Position numbers and translations under genes: made by a program | The notes under the pieces: generated by a model | What the model was told of the DNA's origin: nothing | Database searches by the model: none | The model's input: only the letters and a program-made list of their open reading frames with translations | Assembly: GCF_030052815.1 (NCBI RefSeq) | Contig: NC_079494.1 | Coordinates: 37,124,467 to 37,188,466 of the forward strand | DNA: 64,000 nucleotides | Direction of reading: 5' to 3' | From: Hevea brasiliensis | Taxonomy: Eukaryota > Streptophyta > Magnoliopsida > Malpighiales > Euphorbiaceae | Part shown: piece after piece, positions 9,689 to 21,960 of the stretch | Layout: every line of letters begins with the position of its first letter | Position numbering within the stretch: position 1 is the stretch's first letter

Positions 9689-12600
9689 TGTCACACCCTA
9701 CCCCTCCGTAAGGCATGACATGATCCCGTAGTATACCTAATGAATTACCAAACTTCGTTTACTGATAACCCATTAAATACACTACAAGGGATTTTAAACC
9801 TTTTCTTATTTCTTTTTACAGTGGTGAGCACTTTTGACAGGTATAAAAAAATATTTTAACTGAAGTGAAACAAAATAAAAAACTTGAGTATCAATAATTT
9901 CTGTAAAAATTTTTACAGAGTGCCATCTATATTTTGAATAAAACAGTTCTTCAAAAACCTGTAAAAAGTATTTCCAATATATTTCTCAATCCCAAACTCC
10001 AATAAATTTGTTCAACACAATAGATTTCTCAACATTATCAATTCAGTTTAACAATCAATTTTCCAGTGTTTCCAAAAGCTGAGATAAGGTAAATATATCA
10101 CAATATTTTTACAAGCCAAAATAATTTACAATTTTAATTTACAGCTGCTCAAGACCAAGTACAACATATACATACAGTGCACATACATTACAACAAAAAC
10201 TACACAATATGGTATACCCGATATACCTGGCAAAATCTCAAAATGTGGTACAAGTAGCCTACTCTACTGCTCTGTCCGTTTGTCTACCTGCGACAGCAAT
10301 GAAAAAGCTATGGCTGAGTAAAATTTACTCAGTGGTGCATAATAACAATTTAAAATGCGGTATGTAAAACTTTTGTTGACAATTTACAATCCAAACAATT
10401 CACAATTTTTCAAAGCTCATATAACAAAAATTTGATTAAACAATTGAATAACATAGTGTTGCCAATCAATAACACAATTTAGGTCATGACACAAAATTTT
10501 TCCACACATGCCGTGTTGTACACCATGACAAGGCACACTCACCCCACTAATCGAAATCAATGAGGGAGGAAGCTAGCTAGATAATGAGTACTCATCCACA
10601 CTCACTTCAGACTAGCAAGTCAAAGAGGGAGGAATATAATAACACTCACCCCATAAATGGAGGAGGAACATAGTAATATTGTCATGCCAAGTATGAATCA
10701 AAACAATTCCAAACCACCATATTTAAATATTTCATACAAACCACAAATCATATTTTATTTCAAAATTTCCATTTGCAAAGTAGGCAACACAATGATTTCC
10801 AAATAAAATTCCCACGTCAAAACAATAAAAAATTATTCATAACTCAATTCTCCAAATAAATTTTCTAGTAAAAGCAGTGAATATAAAAAGTATTGTGCAC
10901 AGACACAATTTAAAACTATAATATTCAATTAAATTTTTAAGTAGAATATGAGAAATTAAAATTATTGTGCACAAACCTTTGATATATGCCTCTTGGCCCT
11001 GACTCAGTGTTCCTTATGCTTCTCAATATCCTTTTCAACCGAAACACATAATTTAAAGTGTTTCAGTACTTAATGAATTTGTTTCTAACAATAAAATCCA
11101 ATATTTAAATTTTCTTGGTACTATTCCCTTCAATTCATTTCATTAGTCAACCTATAATGTTGACCCTTGATGCACTCTAAGTGAGTCAATTCCAATATTA
11201 CCAATATGTCGCCTTTTATAGCTCTTTAGTGTTGGTATATGTTACCAAATTCATTTTCAAGTGTATTGCATTTTATTGTAATTTATCGGATTTCGGTATA
11301 CTATTCTAGCCGGATGACCTAGTTCCCTCAGTTTTTGGGTTTTGGTCCAAACTACAAACTTGTAGGTCTATGTCTTGTTGCACGCGGGGCAAAATTTCAA
11401 GTCATTCTGAGTTGTGTAGACCAAGTTATGGTCACTTTACCAATGCTGGACAGAATGCACTAAAATGATAGGCTTAGGTCATTTTTTGGTCACTTTTGGT
11501 TCGGCCAGTTTTGGTACCCGAACTTGTGCAAGCTATTTTGCTTGTTCCGGGCCATTTCTGGGCTTTGGTGTCTGCATAAGAATTCTAAATCTATGTCTAA
11601 ACTATTCATGGTAAAAATTTCAGGTCAATTGGAGCTAATTTGAGTGATTTATGGCCAAAATACTAACTACTACTCAAATGGTCAATTTTCAGGCTTTCAA
11701 GTCACTAATCTGGATTTGGTCATTTTTCAAGTTATCTTCTAGGCAGAATTTAGGTAACCTTCCTTCATGAAAGTTAGCACATTTTGTGCCTAGTTTCACC
11801 TCCAATTGGTCTCATACCAATTGGAGTCACACACTTAAGGTTCTAAGCTAAAACACACACTGCCCTGCTACACATTCTTCAACACTTACCAATTACACAT
11901 TCAATACTTACCAATTACACATTCAATACTTACCAAGTTTACCTTTCATGCCAATTCTGATTTGGTACCATAACATTAACACACTTTACATTACATTTTG
12001 GTTATTTTGGGTAGCTTGTAATCACTCTCAACCTACACATTATAACTCAGAATTTTTAAAGTCCAATTACAACAATTTAACCACATGTCATACCTCATTC
12101 ACATGTCCAAATTCAAGCAATTATTCATATAAACATGCTGCCACCATAAGCAACATAATTCAATAATATTTCATGAACTCAAACACTTCCAACTTCACCA
12201 TAAGGCTGCCCAAATTGTTCATATACCTCAAGCTTCCCAATTTCAACACATAATCTCACTTTACTTTCATAATTCACACATACAAGAGGATTAAATTGCT
12301 AGCACTTCAAATGGACTCAACCAACACTAATTTCCATCAATTCCCACCAACTTAATGTAAGAAAAACTCAAGCAACTCACCTCCCATGGCTGCCAAAAAT
12401 GGACAGTCCATAATTCAACCATTTCTTCAAATTTCTTCACCCAAAATACTACCCATAACCTCAACACAAGTTTTAATTAAGGAAGGGAAGAAAATAAGCA
12501 CTTACCTCTTATTGGAGCTTGCTAAAACCTCACCCAAACTTCTAATTTTTGCTGCTAATGTCTTCCCCAAGCTGAATATGCAAGGTTTAACGAAGAAACT

Positions 12601-13368
12601 TAGTCTAAAAGAGGGCTAAATGTGGAGTGCATGGAGGTTTTTCAAGGTTTGGCCATGGTGGTTCTTCAATGGAGTTTTCGGCTGATTTTTTTCTCAAGGT
12701 TGAAGATGAATATTCTGCTGTCCCAAAGGCTTATAAAGGTGTCCCAAATTATGAGTTAGTGGAGCATTAACTTGGATTAAAGAATTAATTATCCAAAGTT
12801 TCCTAAATTACAATTTTACCACCATTCTTTCACTATTAATATAATGTACAACAATTTAATTTTTTTACGACATTTTCAAAGTTTAATATCTTTTATTTTT
12901 AATGGAAATTTAGGTCAAAAGGCAACTCGGGGTGTCAATAGACCAAAATGCCCCTATTCGGGTTGTATTTCCGATTTTTCAGTAACACCGATTTTTGTCG
13001 TTTTCTCGATTTATCGTTTTTCTTTTTACTAATTAATTAATTTTTCTTTGATATTTCTAATGACATTTATACTTCAATAAGTCTTTAATTATGTCTCGAA
13101 ACTAAATTCTGAGGGTTCCCTGCAGTCCTGGGGTCGGCTATTGCCCGAGCCGTAACTTTCCCGTGCGGTCACCCATCGCTGAGGTGCTGACTCGTTTAAC
13201 TTAGTTCCATTTTCTCTCTTTTATTTTTCTTGTATTTTTCCTCTATTGTATTTCAATACCTTATATCTCCACACTAATATTTAAATATAATTTCTAGCAT
13301 TCTAGCTGTCTGGACAGACACTGATCACTGGAATAGTAGAATGCACTACCGAACATAGGGGTGTTACC
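9689..13368 (-). repeat. Element A 5' LTR, 3.7 kb
   Basis: On the minus strand it runs from tgtaacacccct-like sequence at 13368 (first base altered) to ggtgtgaca at 9689. It has no coding frame that I trust. It carries the twin hairpins at 10290-10332 and the LTR landmarks shared with B, C, E and F. Confidence 0.9.
10290..10332 (-). promoter_or_regulatory. Twin hairpins in element A LTR
   Basis: On the minus strand the first stem is ctgagtaaa / tttactcag and the second gccatagc / gctgtcgc with one mismatch, directly after gcacca. The position matches the hairpins in B, C, E and F. Confidence 0.55.
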
Positions 13369-13611
13369 AGATAAGTCATGTCCTTACTTTGAAGTATCCT
13401 CGATTGTGAACCTATTTATGATACTTTTTGCTAGAAATACTGTGACTCATTTTCTTAACAACTTAAGAATAGAATTTCTAACAAAATATCAATGGACCTT
13501 TTCTATTACATATAAATATATTCTGTAAACAGAAAAGTGAAAATGCCTTTTATTAATAAAAGATGTACAAGATACATACTAAATGATATGCTCTAGGGCA
13601 TACTACTAACA
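13369..13611 (-). repeat. Copia 3' LTR, first 243 bp; PPT at 13612-13623
   Basis: It matches 33000-33237 closely (tgttagtagtatgcccta start on the minus strand). The PPT-like ctagtgggagat lies next to it on the minus strand. The rest is displaced by element A. Confidence 0.9.
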
Positions 13612-13625
13612 ATCTCCCACTAGCA

Positions 13626-16600
13626 CTAGAGCCATTCATTACAATATCTTAGACCCATCTTCTTAAGATGTCGGTCTAGCTGAGTTTGTGACATGGGCTT
13701 AGTGAATGGATTAGTTGGATTTTCAGCTGATGCTATTTTCTGCATGGCTACATCGCCTCGCCTAACTATTTCTCTGATAATGTGGTAACACCTTTCTATG
13801 TGTTTAGATTTCTAGTAAGACCGGGGTTCCTTAGCCTGTATGACTGCTCCATTGTTGTCACAGTGAAGTGGAACTGCTGACTCAATGGAAGGAACTACTG
13901 TAAGTTCTGTCTCGAACTTCTTTATCCAAACAACTTCCTTTGCAGCATCTGTTGCAACAATATACTCAGCCTCTGTAGTGAAATCTATAGTCGTACTCTA
14001 TTTGGAACTCTTCCAACTGACTGCACCTCTATTACAAATGAACACATATCCAGAGGTAGACTTTCTATCATCGATATCTGATTAAAAATCAAAATCAGTA
14101 TAACCATCCAATTGCAAGTCTCCACCTCCATATATCAAGAATAAATCCTTAGTTCTTCTCAAGTACTTAAGGATACTCTTGACAGCTATCCAGTGTTCCA
14201 AACCTGGATTGGATTGATACCTGCTAGTCAAACTAACAGCATATGCTATATCCGACCTAGTACACAACATTGCATATATTAAACTTCCAATAGCTGAAGC
14301 ATACGGAATCCTGGCCATTTATCTCTTTCTTCAGGTGTCTTTGGAGACATCTCTTTAAAAATGTGGATACCATATCTCACTGGTAACAATCCTCTCTTAG
14401 AATTAAGCATGTTAAACCTCTTTAACACCTTTTCCAAGTATAGACTTTAGGATAAACCAATTATTCTTTGCGCTCTATCTCTATAGATGCGAATCTCAAG
14501 AATATAGGTTGCCTCCCCTAAGTCTTTCATGGAGAATGTATTTGACAACCATACCTTTACAGTTGTCAACATACCTGTGTCATTACCCATCAACAATATG
14601 TCATCCTCATATAAAACAAGGAAAGTGATAGCACTGTCACTAACCTTCTTATATACACATGGCTCATCCTTATTTTTGATAAAACCAAATGACTTAATGG
14701 CTTCATCAAAACGGATGTTCCAACTTCTCGAAGCTTGTTTCAATCCATAAATGGATCGGTTTAGCTTGCATACCTTGGAACCATCTTGGGATTCAAAACC
14801 CCTAGGTTGTTCCATGAAAATATTTTCTTCAATGTATCCATTGAGAAAAGCTGTTTTGATAACCATCTGCCAAATCTCATAATCATAGTATGCAGTTATT
14901 GCTAATAGAATCCTAATTGATTTAAGCATGGCAACAGGCGAGAAAGTCTCCTCATAGTCGATTCCTTGCTTTTGGCGAAACCTTTTCGCTACTAGCCTTG
15001 CCTTATAGGTCTCTACCTTTCCATCAAAATCAATTTTCTTATTGAAAACCCATTTGTTCCCTATAGGTACAATACCTTCAGGTGGGTCAACAAGATCCCA
15101 AACTTGATTCTTATACATGGAATCAATCTTGGATTTTATAGCATTAATCCATTTTGAAGAGTCTATATCTAATATAGCTTCTTCATAGGTAAGTGGATCA
15201 TCTCCATGATTTACTTCTTCATGAGTAGACAACTCTTGTTCTTCTTCATGAAGGAAACCATATCTCATTGGTGGGTGAGATACCCTGGTTGTTCTACGAG
15301 GAATAGCTGTAGATGTTTCATCAATGGGTGTAGGTTGACTAGATGGATCTATATCCATCTGATCTATTGGTTGGTCAGAATTCTCCAATTCTAACTCTAT
15401 TTGCCTTCCTTTGCCTTCTTCATGAATAAACTGTTGTTCAAGAAATGTGGCATCTCTACTTATTACAACCTTTTGTGATGTAGGCAAATAAAAATAATAT
15501 CCAAAACTATCTTTTGGATATCCAACAAATCGATCCTTTTCTAATCTAGTTTCCAATTTATCAGTGTTCAGCTTTTTGATATAAGCTGGACAACCCCAAA
15601 TCTTAACATGCTTAAGACTTGGTTTTCTTCCATGCCATATCTCATAAGGTATGGAAGAAACTAATTTTGATGGAATCCTATTCAGAATATACAAAGCTAA
15701 TTCTAATGCAAATCCCCAAAAGGAGATTGGCATATTAGTATAGCTCATCATACTATGTACCATATCCAATAGGGTACGATTTCTCCTTTCAAATACATCA
15801 TTTAGCTATGGTATTCCTGGAGGAGTCAGATGGTAAACAATGCCGTGCTCTCTCAAGTATTCATCAAATTCAGTACTCAAATATTCACCTCCACGATCTG
15901 ATCGAAGAGCATTAATACTCTTTCCTGTTTGATTTTCTACTTCATATTTAAATTTTTTAAACTTTTCAAAGGATTTATGTTTGTATTTCATCAAATACAA
16001 ATACCCAAACCTTGATTTATCATCAGTAAAGGTAATAAAATAATGAAAATCGCCTCTAGCCAGTTCCTTAAATGGACCACATACATCACTATGTATTAGC
16101 TCCAAAATATTTTCAACCCTTAGCCCTTGTCCAACAAAGGGTGATCTAGTCATTTTGCCCTGAAGGCAAGATTCAGAAGTTGGAGTAGGCTTAGAGCCTA
16201 ATGAGGAAAAAATCCTCATTTTCTCTAGTTTTGCAATCCTATCTTCTGCAACATGACATAACCTTAAGTGTCAAATATATTTTGAACTTGAGTTGATTTT
16301 CACCATGGCATTGCATTCATTTTGTGTTTGTCATTATTATCCAAATAATAAAGACCATCATTCATATAACCCGAACCAACATATTTATTTCCAAAATAAA
16401 TATTGCAAACATCATCTGTGAACTGAAATTCATAGCCATTTCTAGTTAAACTAGATATAGAAATGATGTTCTTAAAAGCATCAGGTACATATAAAATATT
16501 ATCCAAACATAAAACATGTCTTGACATGTAAAATGATTTAGAACCTATGGCTAAAGCTTCAACAGTTGAGCCATTGCCAATCCGAACTCTAACATCTCGA

Positions 16601-16690
16601 GAACGCAAGCTGCTACTATTTGCTAGTTCCTGCATATCATAAGAAATGTGAGAACTGGCACCAGTATCTAAAACCTAAGCTGTAGATGAA
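13626..16690 (-). pseudogene. Copia pol: protease, integrase, RT, RNase H (broken)
   Basis: From 16690 downward: protease site VLDTGASSHIS (about 16670), then integrase at 16219-15700 with HSDVCGP, DDKSRF, SDRGGEY and ERRNRTLL. RT spans about 15110-14500, with KARLVAKRF, FSPVAMLKSIR and KTAFLNGYIEENIFMEQP. RNase H follows, with MARIPYASAIGSLIYAMLC, TEAEYI and ending near 13626. Two catalytic sites look damaged: the YVDD box reads LYEDDILL, and motif A reads QMVIKTAF where the family has an aspartate (QMDVKTAF). Stops split the frame near 16270, 15805, 14446 and 14081. The longest intact piece is 14447-15769 (440 residues). Inactive. Confidence 0.9.
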
Positions 16691-17039
16691 CTATGTGTAT
16701 CATCAGAATCTAAATAACAAGATATGGACATACCTTCCGAAGGTTTATCCTTCTTGTCCTTCAGAGAAGCAAGATACTTTGGGTAGTTCTTCTTCTAGTG
16801 CCCATCCTTCTGGCAATGGAAACACTTTCCTTTGCCTCCATCAGCTTTAGTCTTCCTTTTCTATTTAGCTATTTTCTTGGAAGGACCAGGAATCTGAGGT
16901 TTCTTTTTCTTATTGCCCTTCTTCTTGTTGGACTTTCCAGCAGAAGAAGATGCAATCAAAGCTACCTCTTTTCCTTTATTGCCCAGCATATTCTTTTGGG
17001 TAATAACCAGCATGTTGGGCAAACCAGCCAAGGTGCATT
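16691..17039 (-). pseudogene. Copia gag, C-terminal part with zinc knuckle
   Basis: On the minus strand, from 17039 down: a lysine-rich stretch, then the knuckle CFHCQKDGH (about 16820) with a stop shortly after, then KYLASLKDKKDKP leading to protease. The codons continue those at 28925-29485; element B sits between, flanked by the 5-bp duplication gcatt. Confidence 0.8.
17035..17039. repeat. Target site duplication of element B (left)
   Basis: gcatt here and at 28920-28924 flank element B exactly. Confidence 0.9.
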
Positions 17040-18518
17040 TATAACACCCCTATTTGAGTAGCCTGGTATATTTCACTATTCCGATGACCGGTGTCGGTCC
17101 GGATAATTAAGGGGATTAGAACCACATCTAAGACAACTAGATAAGCCTTAAACACAAATAATTAGTAATTGTTAAATGGTTAAGTATAAATAAGAAAAAA
17201 CAGAACATAAGAAGTTAAATGAGCCGAGAGTCACAGTGATGGGTGACCTTATCGGGAAGGATTGCGAAGTCGAGTTAAACTCAAATTTCAAATCGTAAAA
17301 TGTGACGCTGTAGTCCTTAGGACTATTACGAACACAGTGGAAATGAAAAAGAATTGTTAAGCCAGACAAATAATTAGGTCAGAGATCCGGAAGAAATATC
17401 GAATTATTTGTAAACCGAATTGAACCGGCAAGGGGCAATTTGGTCAATTGACCCCGAGAGCTAACTCCTGACCTAACTGTCAAATGAAATCGGAGAAAAG
17501 AAAATTTTGGAATAGAGAATTAAATTAAAGAACTAATGAAAAAATAAATTGAAAAAAAAAAAGAAAAAGGAAAAGTGAAAAGTGATGACATCATGCATGA
17601 CATCATGCATGATGCAATAAACATTATAATTAAAAAATTAAATTTAGATTAATTGTGGTCTTCCATAAGATTAAAAAAACATAAAAGAAAGGAAAAAAAA
17701 CACAAAGGTCCATCTTCTTCAGAGTTGCCGTCCTCCCTCTCTCAACTCTCCCTCTCCACAAAACTCCATTGAAGCTCATTGTTTGAGCTTGAAGAACCGA
17801 AAATTCCACCATAGAAAAGTTATCTACCATAGATAAAACTTGTTTGGGCAACTAGAAAAGAAGGTCCAAGGAAAAGAAAGAAGCAAAAAATTGAAGGAAA
17901 TGAAGATTAAAATTCTACATTCAAGGTTAGTGATTCAACTTCAAATTTTTAGTTTAATTAATGTATTTATAGCATAAAGAACTTAGAAATATGATTAAAA
18001 TGAAATAAAAACAAGTGTGGAGGACTAGAAGTAAATTCGGTCAGCTAGGTTTTGCCATGCTAATGTATGAATTTGCTTGAATTAATAGTGTAGATAAACT
18101 TGTATGAGTGTGGAAGTGATGTTGATATGCTTTGATTTAGTTAAATGTAGCAATTAGTGTAGTTAGGGTTTTGGCACGTAGGGTTTGGAAGACAAAAAAG
18201 TGAGAAATTGTTAAATGATGTGTTTGACCTTGTTGAAGTTGAGAAATAGTCATTGTGACCAATTGAGGTATGTTGGAAGTATTAGAATTAGGTTTAGATT
18301 CGGATTGGATGTGGGCAGTATGCAGGCAGCATGACCAAGGTCACTTTTAGGGACCAAAACTGAAAATTTACAAGCCTAATTGGTGTGAGGCCAATTGGGA
18401 ATGAAACTAGACACAAAATGACACATTTTTCATTTAGGAATCATGACCAAAAAGTGACCAAAACCGAGTGAACAAATTGACCAAATCCGGACTTAGGCAA
18501 TCTGACTTGTACAAAAAT

Positions 18519-18547
18519 GACCAAATGAACAATTTGTTCATTTGGCC
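18519..18547. promoter_or_regulatory. Long palindrome in element B 5' LTR
   Basis: gaccaaatgaacaa and ttgttcatttggcc form 14-bp arms with one mismatch. C and F have the same palindrome with perfect or near-perfect 15-bp arms (40710-40740, 49201-49231, 35371-35401). In the B 3' LTR part of one arm is lost (about 26873). Confidence 0.7.
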
Positions 18548-19786
18548 ATCACTTGGGCTAGGTAGGTCTAAATGACCTGAAATTTTACTAGTGGAAAGCT
18601 GAGATATAGACCTAAAACTTTCACGAAGAGCACAAACCCAAATTATGCCCTTAACCAAGTCATTTAGCCACCCAAAGTTGGTGACCTAAAACTGCCAGAA
18701 CCCAGAAATTTGCCCAGAAATCTAGGTAAGTCTAATCCGGCAGCCATGATTCAAATGGCTATAACTTGAGCTACAAAACTCCAAATGGAATGATTCAAAA
18801 AGGAGAATAAATTTAAGACAATAAGAAACAATTTCTATGAAGAAAACTTAGTCAAATTCTAACAGCAAAATGACTAATAGAACAGTGCAACATAAGACTC
18901 TAAAACTGAAAATTGCAAATTTGCCTAAAAGACTTAACATTTGAGTAAACGACCAAAACCAACAAATACCAAAATGTGATATGTGAGTGAAATTAGAATT
19001 CCCATACCTATTAAGCCTTGGAAAGTCAACAAATTGACTTGAATAGTGTAGTAAATAGTAACCCTGAAAAACAAATTTTAAAGAACATTAAGTTTAGCAC
19101 ATTAAAACTAGGTAAAAGTGAATTTGAATTTATTTTTGGATTTATGATGAGTTATAATACTGAAACACTATAAAACTATGTGTTTCAGTGGAAAAGAATG
19201 CCAGAAAAAAACCCGAGGAATCAAGTCAAGGCCAAGAGGTGACTCGCTTAAGGTTTGTGCACAACATCAATATGCTTTAAAATTCATTTATAAAGTACAT
19301 GAAATGTGTTTTATGCTTTTGCTTTGAATTGTTGAAAGTTTATTTGTATATGTTTGAAATAGAAATAAATGTTTAGTAAATTGTTAAGATAAGTTTTGAA
19401 ACCACAGTGTCATGACCATATATTTGAATACCTCACTAGCATGACGAGTAGGGGAAATCAATTTCAAATTTTGATTCCTTCTCTGGCTGAAGTGTTGAGG
19501 TGTGTGCCAGTAGAAGAAGAAAAAGAATGAGTTCCCATATATTTGAGCTAGCTAGCCTTGCGTTGTGACTTCTCCTTAGCCTCTGACTATTGAGATTATA
19601 TTTGTTTCAAATGGCATGATACAACTGTGTGTTTTTATGAAATTTGTTTTGAGACTTTTGCAATGAAATTGTTTGGATTAAAATCTTATAAATCATGTTT
19701 TGAATTTATATTTCATGTTTAGTTTAATTTTTGAATAAATATGATTTAAATTTCTCATAAAGATTATTTTAGTATGTTGTGCACTA

Positions 19787-19826
19787 CTGAGTCCTAGTAC
19801 TCAGCGATGGCTATTATTGCTGTCGC
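19787..19826 (+). promoter_or_regulatory. Twin hairpins in element B 5' LTR
   Basis: Stem 1 is ctgagt / actcag around cctagt. Stem 2 is gcgatggc / gctgtcgc, eight pairs with two G-U, around a seven-base loop. The two abut and follow gcacta. They lie between a TATA-like tract and an aataaa signal, i.e. probably in R. Confidence 0.6.
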
Positions 19827-20533
19827 AAATATTGAGACTAGAGGAGCAACAGAGTGAGCTGCTGAGGATTGAGGAGCTATCTGCCTTGAAGTCTATCGGG
19901 TATATTTTATACCTTGATTGTAAAAACTATTTTGATATATGTAAATATATGTAACTGTATGGATATGTAAAATTGGTTATGAGCAGTTGTATAAAGTTGT
20001 ATAAAGCTTGTAATAAAATTTGGTTTGGATTTTTCCTAATGTATATTTTTGGAATGATGTATATAAATTGTTTTGTCTTTAATGAAATATGAATGGAAAT
20101 ATTTTATTTTAATTTGAATGAAATTAATTGGTAGTATTTTGATAATTGTTGAATTTTGAAAATTGAGAAATGATGTTGAAATTGGTTGGGATGGATGTTG
20201 AATTGATGAAGTTGATGAGATAAGTCATTGGAAGTGTTTTCTACAGGTATTTGAAGAACTGTTTTCTCAAAATACAGATGGCACTCTGCCGAAATTTTTA
20301 TAGAATTTGCGAAAAAATAAAATGGAACAAAAATTTAAACTAGTTTTCAAACTCTAATTAAATGTTTTAATACCTAGTAGAAAATGCTCACCACTTATGA
20401 AAGTAAGAAAATTGTTTTAAAATCTCTTGTAGGGTACTTAATGAGTTATCAGTAGTTGAAGTTCGGTAGTTCATTAGGTATTCTACGGGATCATGTTATG
20501 CCTCACAAAGGGGTAAGGTGTGACATATTTTAG

Positions 20534-20545
20534 TGGTATCAGAGC
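20534..20545 (+). promoter_or_regulatory. Element B primer binding site
   Basis: tggtatcagagc, complementary to initiator Met tRNA, eight bases after the 5' LTR. The leader from here to 20716 holds no other feature. Confidence 0.95.
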
Positions 20546-20716
20546 AAATGTTTTTTAAAGTATGTTTTAATTAGTGAATTTGTGTCTTTTCTTTGCTAAG
20601 TACAACTGCTCAATGTCCTTATTTGTTACATACAGTGCATTACATCATAAATATGAACTAACGAAGGGAAATCTCCATGTGTTACTTGTTCTGGAGATAT
20701 CCTACTTCAGATTGAA

Positions 20717-21960
20717 ATGGAAGAAGGGGATCACTCAGTTGAGAAATCTATTAAAGCTGAGGCACAAGGGGAAGCCCCAGCTCTACAGAATGTTAGTGGG
20801 TTAGTGGCACCAGCCCCACAAGTGCCGCAGTTTCTTGCACAGTTCGCACAGTAAATGGCTGCGATATTTTAACAAATGGCTGTGGGTATGCCGGCTCAAG
20901 CTCCACCCTAGACTTCTGTGGTGCAACCTCAAGCTCCAGTCATACAGCATGACAAGTTGTTGAAATATGGGGCGACGGAATTCAAGGTTACAGTAGACCC
21001 TTTAGAGGCAGAGCAATGGCTTAAAAGAATGTACAGAGTATTCAAGAAGCTGCACTGCCAAGATGAACTGAAATTTGAATACTCCATGTCACTACTGCAA
21101 GGGGATGCATATGACTAGTGGAAGACCATCCCGCATGACTTGGTGAACCACGATCTTGACACAGGATGACTTCATCGAGAATTCGGGCAATACGTCCCAG
21201 ATGCATACGTGGATCAGAAACTACAAGAATTTCTGAGTCTGATATAAGGCAATAGATAACTGGTAGAATATGAGAGGGAGTTCTCCCATTTAAGCCACTA
21301 TGCTAGGAGTCTCTTTTCTACCAGCTAGGAAAGGTGCAAGAGATTTGAGATAGGTTTGAAGCCCAGCCTACGGATGCAAGTTGTGGGATTCAGACATAGT
21401 AATTTCTCAGAGCTCATCTCTCAAGCACTTGAGTTGGAAAGAATTGAATCAGAAGTGGCCCCAGCAAAAGAAAAATCAGAGAAAGCTAAAAAATCAAAGA
21501 AAGATAAGGGGGAAAAAACAGTAGAGCCAAGTTCTGGTGGTACTTCTGGGAAGAGGAAGAAATTTGGTAGACCTAGCAGAGGTCGAGGTGGAAGATTTGG
21601 AAGGGGCAAATTCTCTGGACAGAGACCCCCTAGGTCTGGTCAACAGTCGAGTAGGGGTTCACAACCTCCCCACCCCTATGAGACTTGTGGCAAGATTCAT
21701 GGGGGAGAATGCTATTGGGCAATAGGAGCCTGTTTTAACTATGGAGGCAAGGGTCATATTGCAAAAGATTGCACTAGTACTCCTAGATTCGGTCCAGCTC
21801 CTATGACTACAGAAGGATCTATTCAGAGTCCTGCTCCCAGAGGTTCACAACCAGTTGGCAGAGGAAGAGGCAGAGGTAGAGGCACTGCTTCTGGCAGTCA
21901 TTGTACTGTTGGTCAGTCAGCACAAGGAAGTGCTTCAGCCAGGGTTTACACGATGAGACA
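20717..21960 (+). pseudogene. Element B gag, broken
   Basis: It starts at the ATG at 20717, aligned with the C start at 43055. After a glutamine/proline-rich N terminus, the capsid-like domain is visible (KYGATEFKVTVDPLEAEQWL, about 20950-21120). The C terminus has a lysine-rich stretch, RGRGGRFGRGKFSGQRPPR and the knuckle CFNYGGKGHIAKDC, in which the second cysteine has become tyrosine. Stops from CAG/CAA (20852, 20870) and TGG (21117) codons and indels around 21150-21210 inactivate it. Gag forms the particle and packages RNA; the frame continues into pol without a separate start, as in other Tekay elements. Confidence 0.9.

Larger units (their letters stand above)
7079..13368 (-). mobile_element. 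Element A: non-autonomous Tekay-related LTR element
   Basis: Read on the minus strand: 5' LTR (13368-9689), initiator-Met PBS, 1.9 kb internal region, PPT, and a 3' LTR start (7751) cut off at 7079 by Tat-L. The internal region holds a deleted gag and a protease remnant but no RT, RNase H or integrase. It shares its structure and gag deletion with element E. It is inserted in the 3' LTR of the Copia element; a TSD cannot be read because the other flank lies outside the window. Confidence 0.85.
17040..20525 (+). repeat. Element B 5' LTR, 3.49 kb
   Basis: It starts tataacacccc (from tgtaacacccc) and ends ggtgtgaca. Landmarks include a palindromic W-box pair ggtcaattgacc (17442-17453), a long palindrome (18519-18547), twin hairpins (19787-19826) and an aataaa near 20010. 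No coding frame is credible in it. Confidence 0.95.
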
